Below are positions 35,314-43,438 of a DNA stretch of 64,000 nt, in pieces. Every line of letters begins with the position of its first letter. The stretch's first letter is position 1. A model generated the notes under the pieces. The model searched no databases. It was not told where the DNA came from and was given only the letters and a program-made list of their open reading frames with translations. Source of the stretch: Aurantiacibacter odishensis (GTDB lineage: Bacteria > Pseudomonadota > Alphaproteobacteria > Sphingomonadales > Sphingomonadaceae); NCBI RefSeq assembly GCF_003605195.1, contig NZ_QYOS01000021.1:1-64000 (forward strand), given 5' to 3'. The position numbers and the translations under genes were made by a program.

Positions 35314-37284
35314 CTACAGGCCAAAGGGATAGAGGTCATCCGCACTTCCTCTGCGAGGCTCGCGCTCTGCAAGCGGCTGCAAGGCATGAGTTGTGTCAAA
35401 CCAGCAATAGGCATCGAACTGTTCCGGAAGGACTGCATCGGTGTAGTGGCTCCACCTCTCTGTCTCGGGCCGATAGATCACTCCGATGAACCGTTCCAGC
35501 CGGGGCTTCGCGAGGCGCCGGGCAACTGCCGACGCGTCCTTGAAATCGAGCAGCATCGGTGACTTCCCGCTATCGTGACAAAGCCTCTCGTAGCTGTCGC
35601 GGCGCGAGGGATTGATCGTCATCGTCTCGTGCTCGCCGTCCCAGTCGCTTGCGGCAGTTACTGTCCCGTCGTGTGTCCCGAAGCCGATGAGAGCGACCTC
35701 GTCGCCCCATTTCTCGCGCGCAAGCTGGCCGATGTTGTGCTCCGAACGCACCCGCCCCATTTCGGTCGCCCGGGCATCGCCGATATGGCTGTTGTGCGCC
35801 CAGACCAAGGCCTTGGCATCGGGTCCGCGTTGCTCGAGCAGGTATTCCAGCGTTTCCGCCATATGGCTGTCCCGCAGGTTCCAGCTCTCGGCACCGCCGT
35901 AATACATGATGCGGTAATAACGCTCTGCCGAGGCGACCAGCCGCGCGTTCATGGCTGCATCGAAGCTCGCGCCATCGTTCTGGAGCGCTTTTTCCAGTAG
36001 CTCCCGGCATTGCTCGATGACGGGTTGCTCGCATTCGGCAAAGCCCGGTCGCATGGCAGCCCGGCCGTAGGTGGCAGGGTCCGCCTGCCACGGAGTAAGG
36101 CATCCGTAGCGCTCGCGTGCAACTTCGGCCGCCTCCGGATCATTCTCCTCCAGATAGGCGAGGATGGCATCGATCGACGCGTGCATGTTGTAGATGTCGA
36201 GGCCATAGAAGCCGGCCTGCATTTCAGGAGATTTGCCGGCATTGATCGTCTTCAGGTCCCGCAGGAGATCCGGCATGACGGTGTTGCGCCACATCCAGGT
36301 GGGGAAGCGCTGGAACGGCTCTTGGCCGCTCCCGCTTGCCGGTTTGTCCCGGATCAGGCGGTCGTAGGCGGCGGCATCGGGCCAGTCGCCCTCCACCGCG
36401 ACGATGGTGAAGCCATGCTTCTCGACGAAACGGCGCGTAATCGCGGCGCGGGCGCGGTAGAACTCTTCCGTCCCATGGCTTGCCTCCCCCAGCATCACCA
36501 CGCGCCTATCCGCAAAGCGATCGAAAGCGGCGGCGAAACCGGGATCGTCAATATCCTTCAGCTCTTCGCCTGCTTCAGCCAGGAGTTTCGGCGTGGTGAG
36601 ATTGGACGAAGCATCGTGATTGCTGGCTGCGCGCGAACCGTCCTCGGCCACGGAACCGGGGAGGAGCGGCACGAAGCGCACGGGCGCGATCTCGCGTGTT
36701 TCCCATTCGTCTGTCTGCTTCCGGGTGATGCACGTGAGTTGCTGGAGACCCTCGTCGCCCACGGGGATGATCAGGCGTCCCCCTATCGCAAGTTGCCGCT
36801 TCAGTGCGGCGGGAACCTCCTCGATACGGGCCGCGACCAGTATGGCGTCGAAAGGTGCCTCGTCCTCGAAGCCATTCATACCGTCGCCGGCGATAATGGT
36901 GCAGTTGTCGTAACCGAGTGCACTGATCCTTTCCCGCGCAGTGCGGGCGAGCTTTTCGAAACGTTCGACGGCGAACACCTCAGCCGCGATGCGCGACATG
37001 ACGGCAGCGGCGTAGCCGGAGCCCGCCCCCACTTCCAGAACCCGGTGGGTGGGTCCGATTTCCGCCGCATCGATCATCGAGGCGACGATAAAGGGCTGCG
37101 AGATCGTCTGGTCTTCACCGATAGGCAGAGGACCGTCGTCGTAGGCGAATTCGGAAAGGTTGTCGGGCACGAAATCTTCCCTCGGCACCGTGCGGAACGC
37201 CTCCAGAATGGCGGTATCGGTTATTCCGCGAGCCTCTATTTGGCTTTCGACCATCCGGTTCCGGCGAATTTTTGCATTGTCCAT
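35314..37284 (-). CDS. Protein-L-isoaspartate methyltransferase / erythromycin esterase fusion
   Basis: 656 residues; GGAAGGA precedes ATG 37284. Residues 1-210 are a PCMT domain with the SAM-binding LEVGAGSGYAAAVM and CTIIAGDGMNG, a family that repairs isoaspartyl residues. Residues about 235-645 are an erythromycin-esterase-like domain: MLGEASHGTEEFYRARAAI with the catalytic-type His, VAVEGDWPD, and VWAHNSHIGDA. Most bacterial members of the esterase family are not proven macrolide esterases. The two genes are often neighbours; here they are one polypeptide, so a damage-response role is plausible. mntP-like and fumC-fragment genes follow upstream on the same strand. Confidence 0.92.
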   Translation of the reverse strand: MDNAKIRRNRMVESQIEARGITDTAILEAFRTVPREDFVPDNLSEFAYDDGPLPIGEDQTISQPFIVASMIDAAEIGPTHRVLEVGAGSGYAAAVMSRIAAEVFAVERFEKLARTARERISALGYDNCTIIAGDGMNGFEDEAPFDAILVAARIEEVPAALKRQLAIGGRLIIPVGDEGLQQLTCITRKQTDEWETREIAPVRFVPLLPGSVAEDGSRAASNHDASSNLTTPKLLAEAGEELKDIDDPGFAAAFDRFADRRVVMLGEASHGTEEFYRARAAITRRFVEKHGFTIVAVEGDWPDAAAYDRLIRDKPASGSGQEPFQRFPTWMWRNTVMPDLLRDLKTINAGKSPEMQAGFYGLDIYNMHASIDAILAYLEENDPEAAEVARERYGCLTPWQADPATYGRAAMRPGFAECEQPVIEQCRELLEKALQNDGASFDAAMNARLVASAERYYRIMYYGGAESWNLRDSHMAETLEYLLEQRGPDAKALVWAHNSHIGDARATEMGRVRSEHNIGQLAREKWGDEVALIGFGTHDGTVTAASDWDGEHETMTINPSRRDSYERLCHDSGKSPMLLDFKDASAVARRLAKPRLERFIGVIYRPETERWSHYTDAVLPEQFDAYCWFDTTHALQPLAEREPRRGSADDLYPFGL

Positions 37285-37397
37285 CTGCTATCCTTCCCGG
37301 ACGCAGCGGGAAAGCGCCTGCTGCGCCCTTCCTCTTTTCCTGCTGAAACAATGGACGGCGCTCAGCTTTGTGCCGAAAATCCGAAGGGGGAATTGTG

Positions 37398-37946
37398 CTA
37401 TACCAGCCCCAGCGCCAGCGCGAGGGCAAGCCCCAGCAGAAGGATGCCCGTGGCGATCTTGGCGGCCTGACGGTGGCCGGACCGGGCCAGATTTCCTAGA
37501 CGCAGACCGATATAGGAGAACGCCATCGCAAAGGCCGCGATCGAGGCAGCCAGCACCAATGGCTCTCTATTGCCAAGGCCCAGGCTGAACCCGGCTACCA
37601 TGTTGTCAAAGCTCAGTCCGGCGGCCAGTGCGATCAGACCCTGCCAACGGGTCACCTGGCGCGCCATTCGTTCTGCATCCTTTCGGGACGTGAGGGCAGC
37701 AATGATGGTCCACAGTCCCAGCAATCCGAGAAGCGAGGGCCCGAGCCATGAAACGATATCGCCGAAATTGCGGGCGGTCTGCTGTCCGGCCCAGAGCCCG
37801 AGCAAGGGGACCACGAACTCGAAGACACCGAATACGGCGACGATGCGCCATTTGCGATTGACCTGCCCAAGGGAACCCAGAGCCAAGGACGCCGCGAAAT
37901 TGTTACTGCCTATGACAACGCTTAGAAGGAGGAGTTCGAGAGACAT
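37398..37946 (-). CDS. MntP-like manganese efflux family membrane protein
   Basis: 182 residues, six predicted transmembrane helices in two repeated halves (SVVIGSNNFAASLALGSLG and GLSFDNMVAGFSLGLGN). The Asn/Asp-containing helix motifs resemble the MntP/DUF204 family of Mn2+ exporters, where Asp replaces the first Asn here. Family assignment is moderate; a LysE/CadD-like exporter is the main alternative. No yybP-ykoY riboswitch visible upstream. Confidence 0.75.
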   Translation of the reverse strand: MSLELLLLSVVIGSNNFAASLALGSLGQVNRKWRIVAVFGVFEFVVPLLGLWAGQQTARNFGDIVSWLGPSLLGLLGLWTIIAALTSRKDAERMARQVTRWQGLIALAAGLSFDNMVAGFSLGLGNREPLVLAASIAAFAMAFSYIGLRLGNLARSGHRQAAKIATGILLLGLALALALGLV

Positions 37947-37958
37947 GCGCGAGCGGAC

Positions 37959-38324
37959 CTAGACCATGTCTTGCGGCCTTACGAGACGGTCGAAAGTTTT
38001 GCCATCGACCAGCCCGAGTTCGGCAGCCGCCTCTTTCAGCGTCTGTCCCTGATCCAGCGCATGCGTGGCGATCTTGGCCGCATTGTCGTAGCCGATTTCC
38101 GGAGCAAGCGCGGTGACCAACATCAGCGAGCGGTCTACCAATTCGGCGATCCGGTCCTCGTTTGCCTCGATCCCAACCACGCACCTGCGTGCAAAGCTGT
38201 CCATGCCGACCGAAAGCAGCTCGATCGAATTGAGGACGTTAGCCCCGATTAGCGGCATGAAGTTGTTCAATTCAAACTGGCCCTGCATTTCGCCGATCGT
38301 CGTCGTCTGGTTGTTCCCGATCAT
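37959..38324 (-). pseudogene. fumC: C-terminal fragment of class II fumarase
   Basis: 121 codons that match only the last quarter of FumC: the tetramer-core helix ending (GQFELNNFMPLIGANVLNSI), CVVGIEANEDRIAELVDRSL, TALAPEIGYDNAAKIA and the terminal FDRLVRPQDMV. About 340 residues, including the catalytic serine loop, are missing. The fragment begins 12 bp from the dispersed repeat at 38341-38429. It keeps a plausible start (ATG 38324 with AAGGAAG 4 nt upstream), so it may still be translated, but it cannot be a fumarase. Confidence 0.8.
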
Positions 38325-38340
38325 TTGACTTCCTTCTCAA

Positions 38341-38429
38341 CGTCCGCAATCGGGTCGTTAGCTGCCCGTCTGCTCTTGGCATATCGCTAGCTCGGTGAAA
38401 GCGTCATCAGATGAGTGGAACGCGGACAT
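38341..38429 (+). repeat. Dispersed intergenic repeat copy at the fumC break point
   Basis: 89 bp from CGTCCGCAATCGGGTCGTTA to GAGTGGAACGCGGACAT; the ends are inverted (TCCGC/GCGGA). It stands exactly where the fumarase fragment loses its upstream part. Confidence 0.65.
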
Positions 38430-38477
38430 TGATGTTGGCCACCAAAACGTTCCGTCTTCGAAAGTGATAATTACTGG

Positions 38478-38900
38478 TTAGTGCTCGGTTTGAAGGATGG
38501 TTACGTGGTCATGGCTGCGATACCGTGACCTTCGTTGCCGAAACCGAGTTGAGGTGATCGGCCTATGCTTCCACCGATATGCCCCGAAGCCACATAGAGC
38601 CTCGATTTGATCGAAGTTATGATCGACTTCGCTGAGACTCAGCCTCGCACGCCTGACATATTGACGAACCGTCACCTCCTCAATCTCATCATCGATCAGG
38701 CTCGCGAGGCTCTCCAGCGTCAGTCCGCGCCCTTTTGCACGAACAAGAGCCTGCACGACCTCATACTGGGTCCTCGCCAATTCTACAGATTCGCCGTTGA
38801 GGTAGATTAATCCATCCTCGTACAGCGCGACGTTTCCATAGGTCAGAGGCCCGGATTGGCGCAGCTGATAACCACAGTTCGGACAGTTATGAAAATTCAT
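38478..38900 (-). CDS. Zinc-ribbon plus winged-helix DNA-binding protein
   Basis: 140 residues. The N-terminal CPNCGYQL is half of a zinc ribbon; I find no second CxxC pair, only one more cysteine in ALCGFG. The middle is an OmpR/PhoB-type winged helix (LARTQYEVVQALVRAKGRGLTLESL then EEVTVRQYVRRARLSLSEV) without a receiver domain. The C-terminus is Arg/His-rich. It looks like a small accessory transcription factor of mobile or accessory regions; the target is unknown. Confidence 0.7.
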   Translation of the reverse strand: MNFHNCPNCGYQLRQSGPLTYGNVALYEDGLIYLNGESVELARTQYEVVQALVRAKGRGLTLESLASLIDDEIEEVTVRQYVRRARLSLSEVDHNFDQIEALCGFGAYRWKHRPITSTRFRQRRSRYRSHDHVTILQTEH

Positions 38901-38930
38901 TCCAGTTCCTTACTCAGCTGAAGCAATGAG

Positions 38931-40319
38931 CTAGCCATGGCCGAACCAGAGCCTTCCCATGACGGGATCGAAGATATGCGGGTTGAGTTCGCGCGCCTTT
39001 TGGGCAGCTTCATCCGCCGCCGCTTCGTTCCCAAGCAATTTCTCCGCGTCGGACAATCGCGCGTAGAGGGGCGCGCTACGCCAACCTTGAGCCTCAGCTT
39101 CCATTAGGTGCGCGCGCGCCTCAGCCGGTCGGTTCGTCTCCAGCATGGCTTCTGCAACCAGGATGTGAGCGTCCCCGTAAGGTCGATGCGACAGGTTCTC
39201 CAATGCCAAAGCTAAGGCTCTTTCTGGATCGCCGAACGCTAGCTCGTTCTCAAATGCGTGGGCTATGTAGGCCATCGGCATCATCTCGGCCCTCTCTCGC
39301 CAGATCCTCGCGGACCGGATTGTCAGTTGCCGTGCCGACGCTTCATCGCCCTGCGCAAGATATAGCGAAGCCGCCGCATCCATGGCTTGCGGATCGCCCA
39401 TGGCTTCGGCAATCCGTTCTTGCGTGGCAATCGCTTCATCGAATTTGCCGGCAACGCCTTGGGCCTCGGCAATGTAGAGATGCGTCAACCAATGGCCTGG
39501 GAAGAGCCGATCGGCTTCGCGAAACCGCTCCGCCGCTGCCGCAAAGTTGCCGCGTGCGCTCTCGACCATCCCGATTTGTAGCGCGTAAGACGCCATGCCC
39601 CTGGGGGTGCGCAAACTGTCCCTCCGGCTCGCCTCGACCAATAGCCTGATCGCCTCGTCGAATTGACCCTGCGAGCGATGCAAGAGTGCCCGCCTCACGG
39701 CGGTGCCTGATGTCGGTTCGATATCGTCGGCGCGCTGATATGCAGCCTGAGCGGCTGCCATGTCGCCGCGGTAGAAAGCTATGTCGCCGCGCAGCGCTGC
39801 AGCCGTCGCGCGTTCCGTCCGACTAGGCGGGACCACTGCGGTTTCGAGCGCGTCGAGACTTGCTTGGGCGCCGTCCAGATCATGTCCTGCCATCGCTATT
39901 TCAGCCGAGGAGAGCAACGGTCCGGCGCCTTCAGGTGCCATGGTGCTTGCGAGTTTGATGCTGCTAGTAGCTGCGGCGAGCTCCGCCGGATCAGCCGTTA
40001 GTTTGAAGCGTGCAAGCTGCGCACGCGCGAGCGCTTCAAGCGGCAGCCATTGCGGGCCTGCGATCTCGACTCTTTCGTTGGCCAGAGACATCCGGCGATC
40101 AGCGGAAGCAAGTTCCTCGCCGAAATTGCCGGAACCGAAGCTGGCAGGGGGCAAATTCACAGCAGCTATAGCTGTTTCGCCGCCACCCCATATAGCGTCG
40201 GCTCCGGCAACGACCAAGACAGCAGCCCCGGAAAGGGCCAGCGCCTTGAGCGCCAGCCCCCTCCAATGGGTGCGGTCTTTCGCGGCGACGGGGTCTTCCC
40301 CTGTTGATCCGCCGCTCAC
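38931..40319 (-). CDS. TPR repeat protein, membrane-anchored
   Basis: 462 residues from a GTG at 40319. One N-terminal transmembrane helix (ALKALALSGAAVLVVAGADAIW) puts the rest in the periplasm. At least seven tetratricopeptide repeats run from about 130 to 450 (for example GDMAAAQAAYQRADDIEPTSG and GNFAAAAERFREADRLFPGHW). It starts 2 nt after the stop of the DUF4331-like gene, so it is the last gene of a three-gene operon with the split DUF4331 pair. It probably acts as a scaffold; no enzymatic motif. Confidence 0.88.
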   Translation of the reverse strand: MSGGSTGEDPVAAKDRTHWRGLALKALALSGAAVLVVAGADAIWGGGETAIAAVNLPPASFGSGNFGEELASADRRMSLANERVEIAGPQWLPLEALARAQLARFKLTADPAELAAATSSIKLASTMAPEGAGPLLSSAEIAMAGHDLDGAQASLDALETAVVPPSRTERATAAALRGDIAFYRGDMAAAQAAYQRADDIEPTSGTAVRRALLHRSQGQFDEAIRLLVEASRRDSLRTPRGMASYALQIGMVESARGNFAAAAERFREADRLFPGHWLTHLYIAEAQGVAGKFDEAIATQERIAEAMGDPQAMDAAASLYLAQGDEASARQLTIRSARIWRERAEMMPMAYIAHAFENELAFGDPERALALALENLSHRPYGDAHILVAEAMLETNRPAEARAHLMEAEAQGWRSAPLYARLSDAEKLLGNEAAADEAAQKARELNPHIFDPVMGRLWFGHG

Positions 40320-40321
40320 GA

Positions 40322-41047
40322 TCAGCTCGCCGTCGCGCAGGGAGTCAGGCCCGCAGCGGTCAGATCGTCCGCCAGTGCATTTGTGAGGCCGGTAAGCTGT
40401 TCCGTAAGTTCGGGAACGAATTGTCCGGTCACATCGTCCTGCGGCCTTGCATCGTTATAGGCGATCTTCTGGTCCGAACCGATCAGCACCGTTGCCACTG
40501 CCGGCATGCCCATGCGGTCGACGCGAACGTAAGTGCCGGGCGGATCGTCTCGGAAGGAGAAGTTCGATCCACCGGATGAAGCGAGGGGAGGAGAACCTTG
40601 CGGCGGTGCCAGGAACGGGAAATCATCCCGGAACGACACGTCGTTCGACGGAGGATTGAGTGGAAGGTTTGCCAGCGTGAACGGGCTATGCACAGACAGG
40701 TCCAGGAAAATCACTGCCAGTGTCGCATCGACGACCGGATCGGCGGGTTGGCGACCGTTGGGGAAACCTGCCGCAGCAGCGAGATTGAGCGTCAAGGTGT
40801 CAGGCACCACCGCGTCTGCCACCGTGAAGCCGCCAGTTCCGGGAATCTCCTGCTGCAGGCATGGCGTCACGTCGAACGATGCCTGGGTGGGAGTAGGGGA
40901 CGGTGTCGGTGACATTGTCGGTGTTGGGGTGGGTGCCACTACCATGTCGTCGTCATCGTCATCGAAACAGGCCGGAAGCAGCGCGATGGCTGCGAGTGCG
41001 GGGGCCATGGCGAGCGTGCGCAAGGTTTTGCGAGTTGTGTGGATCAT
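40322..41047 (-). CDS. DUF4331 C-terminal-half protein, lipoprotein
   Basis: 241 residues. Lipobox ALLPAC at about 26, then an acidic run FDDDDDD and a Thr/Pro linker (PTPTPTMSPTPSPTPT). The rest matches the second half of DUF4331 proteins: VPDTLTLNLAAAAGFPNGRQPADPVVDATLAV. Its ATG overlaps the stop of the upstream DUF4331 gene (TGATG). Together the two genes would cover one normal DUF4331 protein. Surface or periplasmic; function unknown. Confidence 0.82.
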   Translation of the reverse strand: MIHTTRKTLRTLAMAPALAAIALLPACFDDDDDDMVVAPTPTPTMSPTPSPTPTQASFDVTPCLQQEIPGTGGFTVADAVVPDTLTLNLAAAAGFPNGRQPADPVVDATLAVIFLDLSVHSPFTLANLPLNPPSNDVSFRDDFPFLAPPQGSPPLASSGGSNFSFRDDPPGTYVRVDRMGMPAVATVLIGSDQKIAYNDARPQDDVTGQFVPELTEQLTGLTNALADDLTAAGLTPCATAS

Positions 41048-41712
41048 CAGAGTTGTCCTCCAAAGCGCGAGGTGTCTGCCCAAACGTCGATGAGATTGTC
41101 ACCGTTCTCGATTCGCTGTCGCGGTATAGAGATGACAACGGCCGTCAGGTTGAGCCCGGCAAAGAAGTCACGGTCGGCTGAAAAGCTCAGGTCGCCCGTG
41201 CTCGCGGTTTCCATGAAACCTTGCAGATCGAAGAAGAACGGGTCATCGAACAGGCCGGCGCGGACCATCACGCCATCCTGCGTGAGGTTGGTTTCCACGG
41301 GGCCCTCGATTGCGCCTGATACGCCAGGGACATTGGAGACCTGAACGCCGAACTCGTCGGTCATTGAGCCGGTGCCGAAGCGAACGCGGATCGGGATTTC
41401 CGTGCTGGCCCTATCGCCCGCGTTGGAGATGTAGATCTGATAGAGGACGTCGGGGTCGTATGTGGCCGGCTGGTCGGTCGCCTGCGGGCCGGAGAAAGTA
41501 AGGACAAGATTGATCCTGTCGTCGGTGTGCCAGGCGTAAAGATCGGCGATGTCGGCCGCACGGTCCGGCGTGCTGTCAACGCTGGGGTCAGTTCGGCCCG
41601 GCGGATCAAGGTGATCTGCTGCATTTAGGCCGAGGCCCGGCAGCAATTGGGTGGCACCGACGGCCAGGATCAGCCCTGCCGCCCCCGCCATCAGTTTTGC
41701 ATTCCTTCTCAT
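41047..41712 (-). CDS. DUF4331 N-terminal-half protein, exported
   Basis: 221 residues with an N-terminal signal/anchor segment (AGAAGLILAVGATQLLPG). The start of the mature part, AADHLDPPGRTDPSVDSTPDRAADIADLYAWH, matches the DUF4331 N-terminal signature (His/Asp-rich, DxYAW). First gene of the operon with the C-terminal-half protein and the TPR protein, divergent from the ECF sigma gene at 41859, a likely regulator. Confidence 0.82.
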   Translation of the reverse strand: MRRNAKLMAGAAGLILAVGATQLLPGLGLNAADHLDPPGRTDPSVDSTPDRAADIADLYAWHTDDRINLVLTFSGPQATDQPATYDPDVLYQIYISNAGDRASTEIPIRVRFGTGSMTDEFGVQVSNVPGVSGAIEGPVETNLTQDGVMVRAGLFDDPFFFDLQGFMETASTGDLSFSADRDFFAGLNLTAVVISIPRQRIENGDNLIDVWADTSRFGGQL

Positions 41713-41858
41713 CTGTGAACTCCCCGTGTCAGAGCGCGCAGTCGCGCTTGGGAGCGGGAACGATTGTTGCCGCTCTATGATGGATACGTGGCGTTTCAGA
41801 ATTCGGATTTCGGGTTGGCCGATTTCTTTCCCGTAATCGGAAAAGGATCAGGAACTTT
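41713..41858. promoter_or_regulatory. Divergent promoter region, DUF4331 operon / ECF sigma factor
   Basis: 146 bp between the two divergent starts. GGGAAC at 41755-41760 could be the -35 element of an ECF promoter, but I see no convincing matching -10 element, so I assign the region by position only. An AGGA precedes the sigma-factor GTG. Confidence 0.4.
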
Positions 41859-42443
41859 GTGAATGCGAGGCGGTTGGTGGTCGTGGCCGAGAACACGTCA
41901 GAGAGCCTTGTTGCAGGGCATCTAGAGCGCATCGCGCGCCGTGACTTGTCGACATTTCCGCAGTTCTACGAGGCGACCTCCGGGAAACTCTACGCGATAA
42001 TTCTCGGTATCGTGAGAAACCGCGAGGCAGCGGAAGACGTATTACAGGAACTATACATCAAGGTTTTGAACCGGGCAGAGGCGTTCGATCGCGAACGCGG
42101 CAAGGCTATCCCCTGGTTGATGATGATGGCGCGCCACACCGCGATTGATCGGGTTCGGGCCCGCGGCCGGCGTGACAATCTCGATGGAGAGAAATATCTT
42201 ATTGCGATCGAGGAGGACGAAGGTGATCTGCTGGATGATGCGCTGGCAACGCAGGTAGAGGGTGAACGCGCAATGGAGGAAGTAGGCCAATACGATAGCG
42301 CCTGCACTCAATGCATTCGCGCCGCTTTCTATGAAGGACTGACATACTCGGAAATAGCTGAGCGGGAGAATCTCCCCCTCGGCACGGTCAAGAGCCGTAT
42401 CCGGCGCGGCATCCGGCATTTGAAGTCAAAGATGCAACCATGA
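41859..42443 (+). CDS. ECF sigma factor
   Basis: 194 residues from GTG 41859. Region 2 (FPQFYEATSGKLYAIILGIVRNREAAEDVLQELYIKV) and region 4 (RAAFYEGLTYSEIAERENLPLGTVKSRIRRG) are both present, with the short linker typical of extracytoplasmic-function sigma factors. The next gene, its anti-sigma factor, overlaps by 4 bp (ATGA). The divergent DUF4331-TPR operon is the most likely target, by proximity. Confidence 0.93.
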   Translation: MNARRLVVVAENTSESLVAGHLERIARRDLSTFPQFYEATSGKLYAIILGIVRNREAAEDVLQELYIKVLNRAEAFDRERGKAIPWLMMMARHTAIDRVRARGRRDNLDGEKYLIAIEEDEGDLLDDALATQVEGERAMEEVGQYDSACTQCIRAAFYEGLTYSEIAERENLPLGTVKSRIRRGIRHLKSKMQP

Positions 42444-43225
42444 GCAACAGGCCTCTCACTGACGCGGAACGCAACCTGCTTGCAGCCGAGTTTGCTCTCG
42501 GCTTGCTTGAAGGGGCAGACCACGCCGAGGCGGAGCGGCTTTACTTGACCGACGCCGCGTTCGCGCAGGAAGCAGATCGGTGGTTGGCCGAAGGCTCCGG
42601 CTGGATTGATGAGCTCGCTACTGAGGGACCGTCCGCAGATGCCTACGAGCGCATTTCCCGCGGACTGGGATTGCAGAGATCGGAAGCATCGGAAGCATCG
42701 GGAGTTACGGCGACTAGGAATAGTTTCCAATCCGCTCCTGCATCCCGCTTCTGGCAATACTCCGCCTTGGCGGCTTCCTTCGCTGCGATCGCATTCGCTG
42801 GTCTATGGTTGTTCGACCGGCCTGCCCTGCCGACTGACACGCCCGCTGTCGCCGAAGCACCTGTTCCGCCCTACGAGCAGGGGAACCTCAGCATAGCCCA
42901 GATCAGTTCCGGCGATGCGACATCCCTGGTATCTGCTCTTTACGACAACGACACCGGCACGCTCTATGTAAAGCTGTCCGATATTCCTGATCCCCAACGC
43001 GTCCCCCAGCTCTGGTTGCTCGATAGCACCGGTAATCCGCGCTCACTTGGTTTCGCTACCCGCAGTGCAAACTCAGAGATCGCTCTGTCCAGCGAACAAC
43101 GCCAGATCGCCAGAGAAGGCGGCACCTTGGCGATCTCGCTGGAGCAACCTGCGGCGGAGCCGCATGCGTCTCCAAGTGATGTTATTGGTGCTGCACAATT
43201 GGCGCGCCTCGATCAGCAGCGTTAG
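42440..43225 (+). CDS. Anti-sigma factor, RskA-like
   Basis: 261 residues. The cytoplasmic N-terminal part (AERNLLAAEFALGLLEGADHAEAERL) has the anti-sigma helix pattern without the HxxxCxxC zinc motif. One transmembrane helix (YSALAASFAAIAFAGLWLF, about 108-126) leads to a periplasmic RskA-type domain (VPQLWLLDSTGNPRSLG). It holds the ECF factor until an envelope signal arrives. Translationally coupled to the sigma gene. Confidence 0.9.
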   Translation: MSNRPLTDAERNLLAAEFALGLLEGADHAEAERLYLTDAAFAQEADRWLAEGSGWIDELATEGPSADAYERISRGLGLQRSEASEASGVTATRNSFQSAPASRFWQYSALAASFAAIAFAGLWLFDRPALPTDTPAVAEAPVPPYEQGNLSIAQISSGDATSLVSALYDNDTGTLYVKLSDIPDPQRVPQLWLLDSTGNPRSLGFATRSANSEIALSSEQRQIAREGGTLAISLEQPAAEPHASPSDVIGAAQLARLDQQR

Positions 43226-43239
43226 GCTTGGTTACGAAC

Positions 43240-43324
43240 TGTCCGCAATCGGGTCGCTTGCAGCCTATCCGCTCTTGTCAGGCTTTGAGCCAGCCGCAAG
43301 GGCTAATCTTGGGTGGGAAGCGGC
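43240..43324 (+). repeat. Dispersed intergenic repeat copy
   Basis: 85 bp, TGTCCGCAATCGGGTCGCTT at the left and CTTGGGTGGGAAGCGG at the right, between the anti-sigma gene and the integrase remnant. The remaining bases of the 43226-43438 gap show nothing recognisable. Confidence 0.6.
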
Positions 43325-43438
43325 CTCTCCTGTCTCGGTTGAGCCACGTTTGAAATTTTCCAGAGAGAAGGCCCGAGAATAAAGCAGACTGAAATGCCCG
43401 GCCGTAGGATAAAGAAGGTGGTAGTCAGGTCGATTTCG

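Noticed and set aside
35314-37284. Antibiotic-resistance call for the erythromycin-esterase-like domain
   Set aside because: The family is mostly of unknown function and is fused here to a protein-repair enzyme; macrolide hydrolysis cannot be claimed from sequence.
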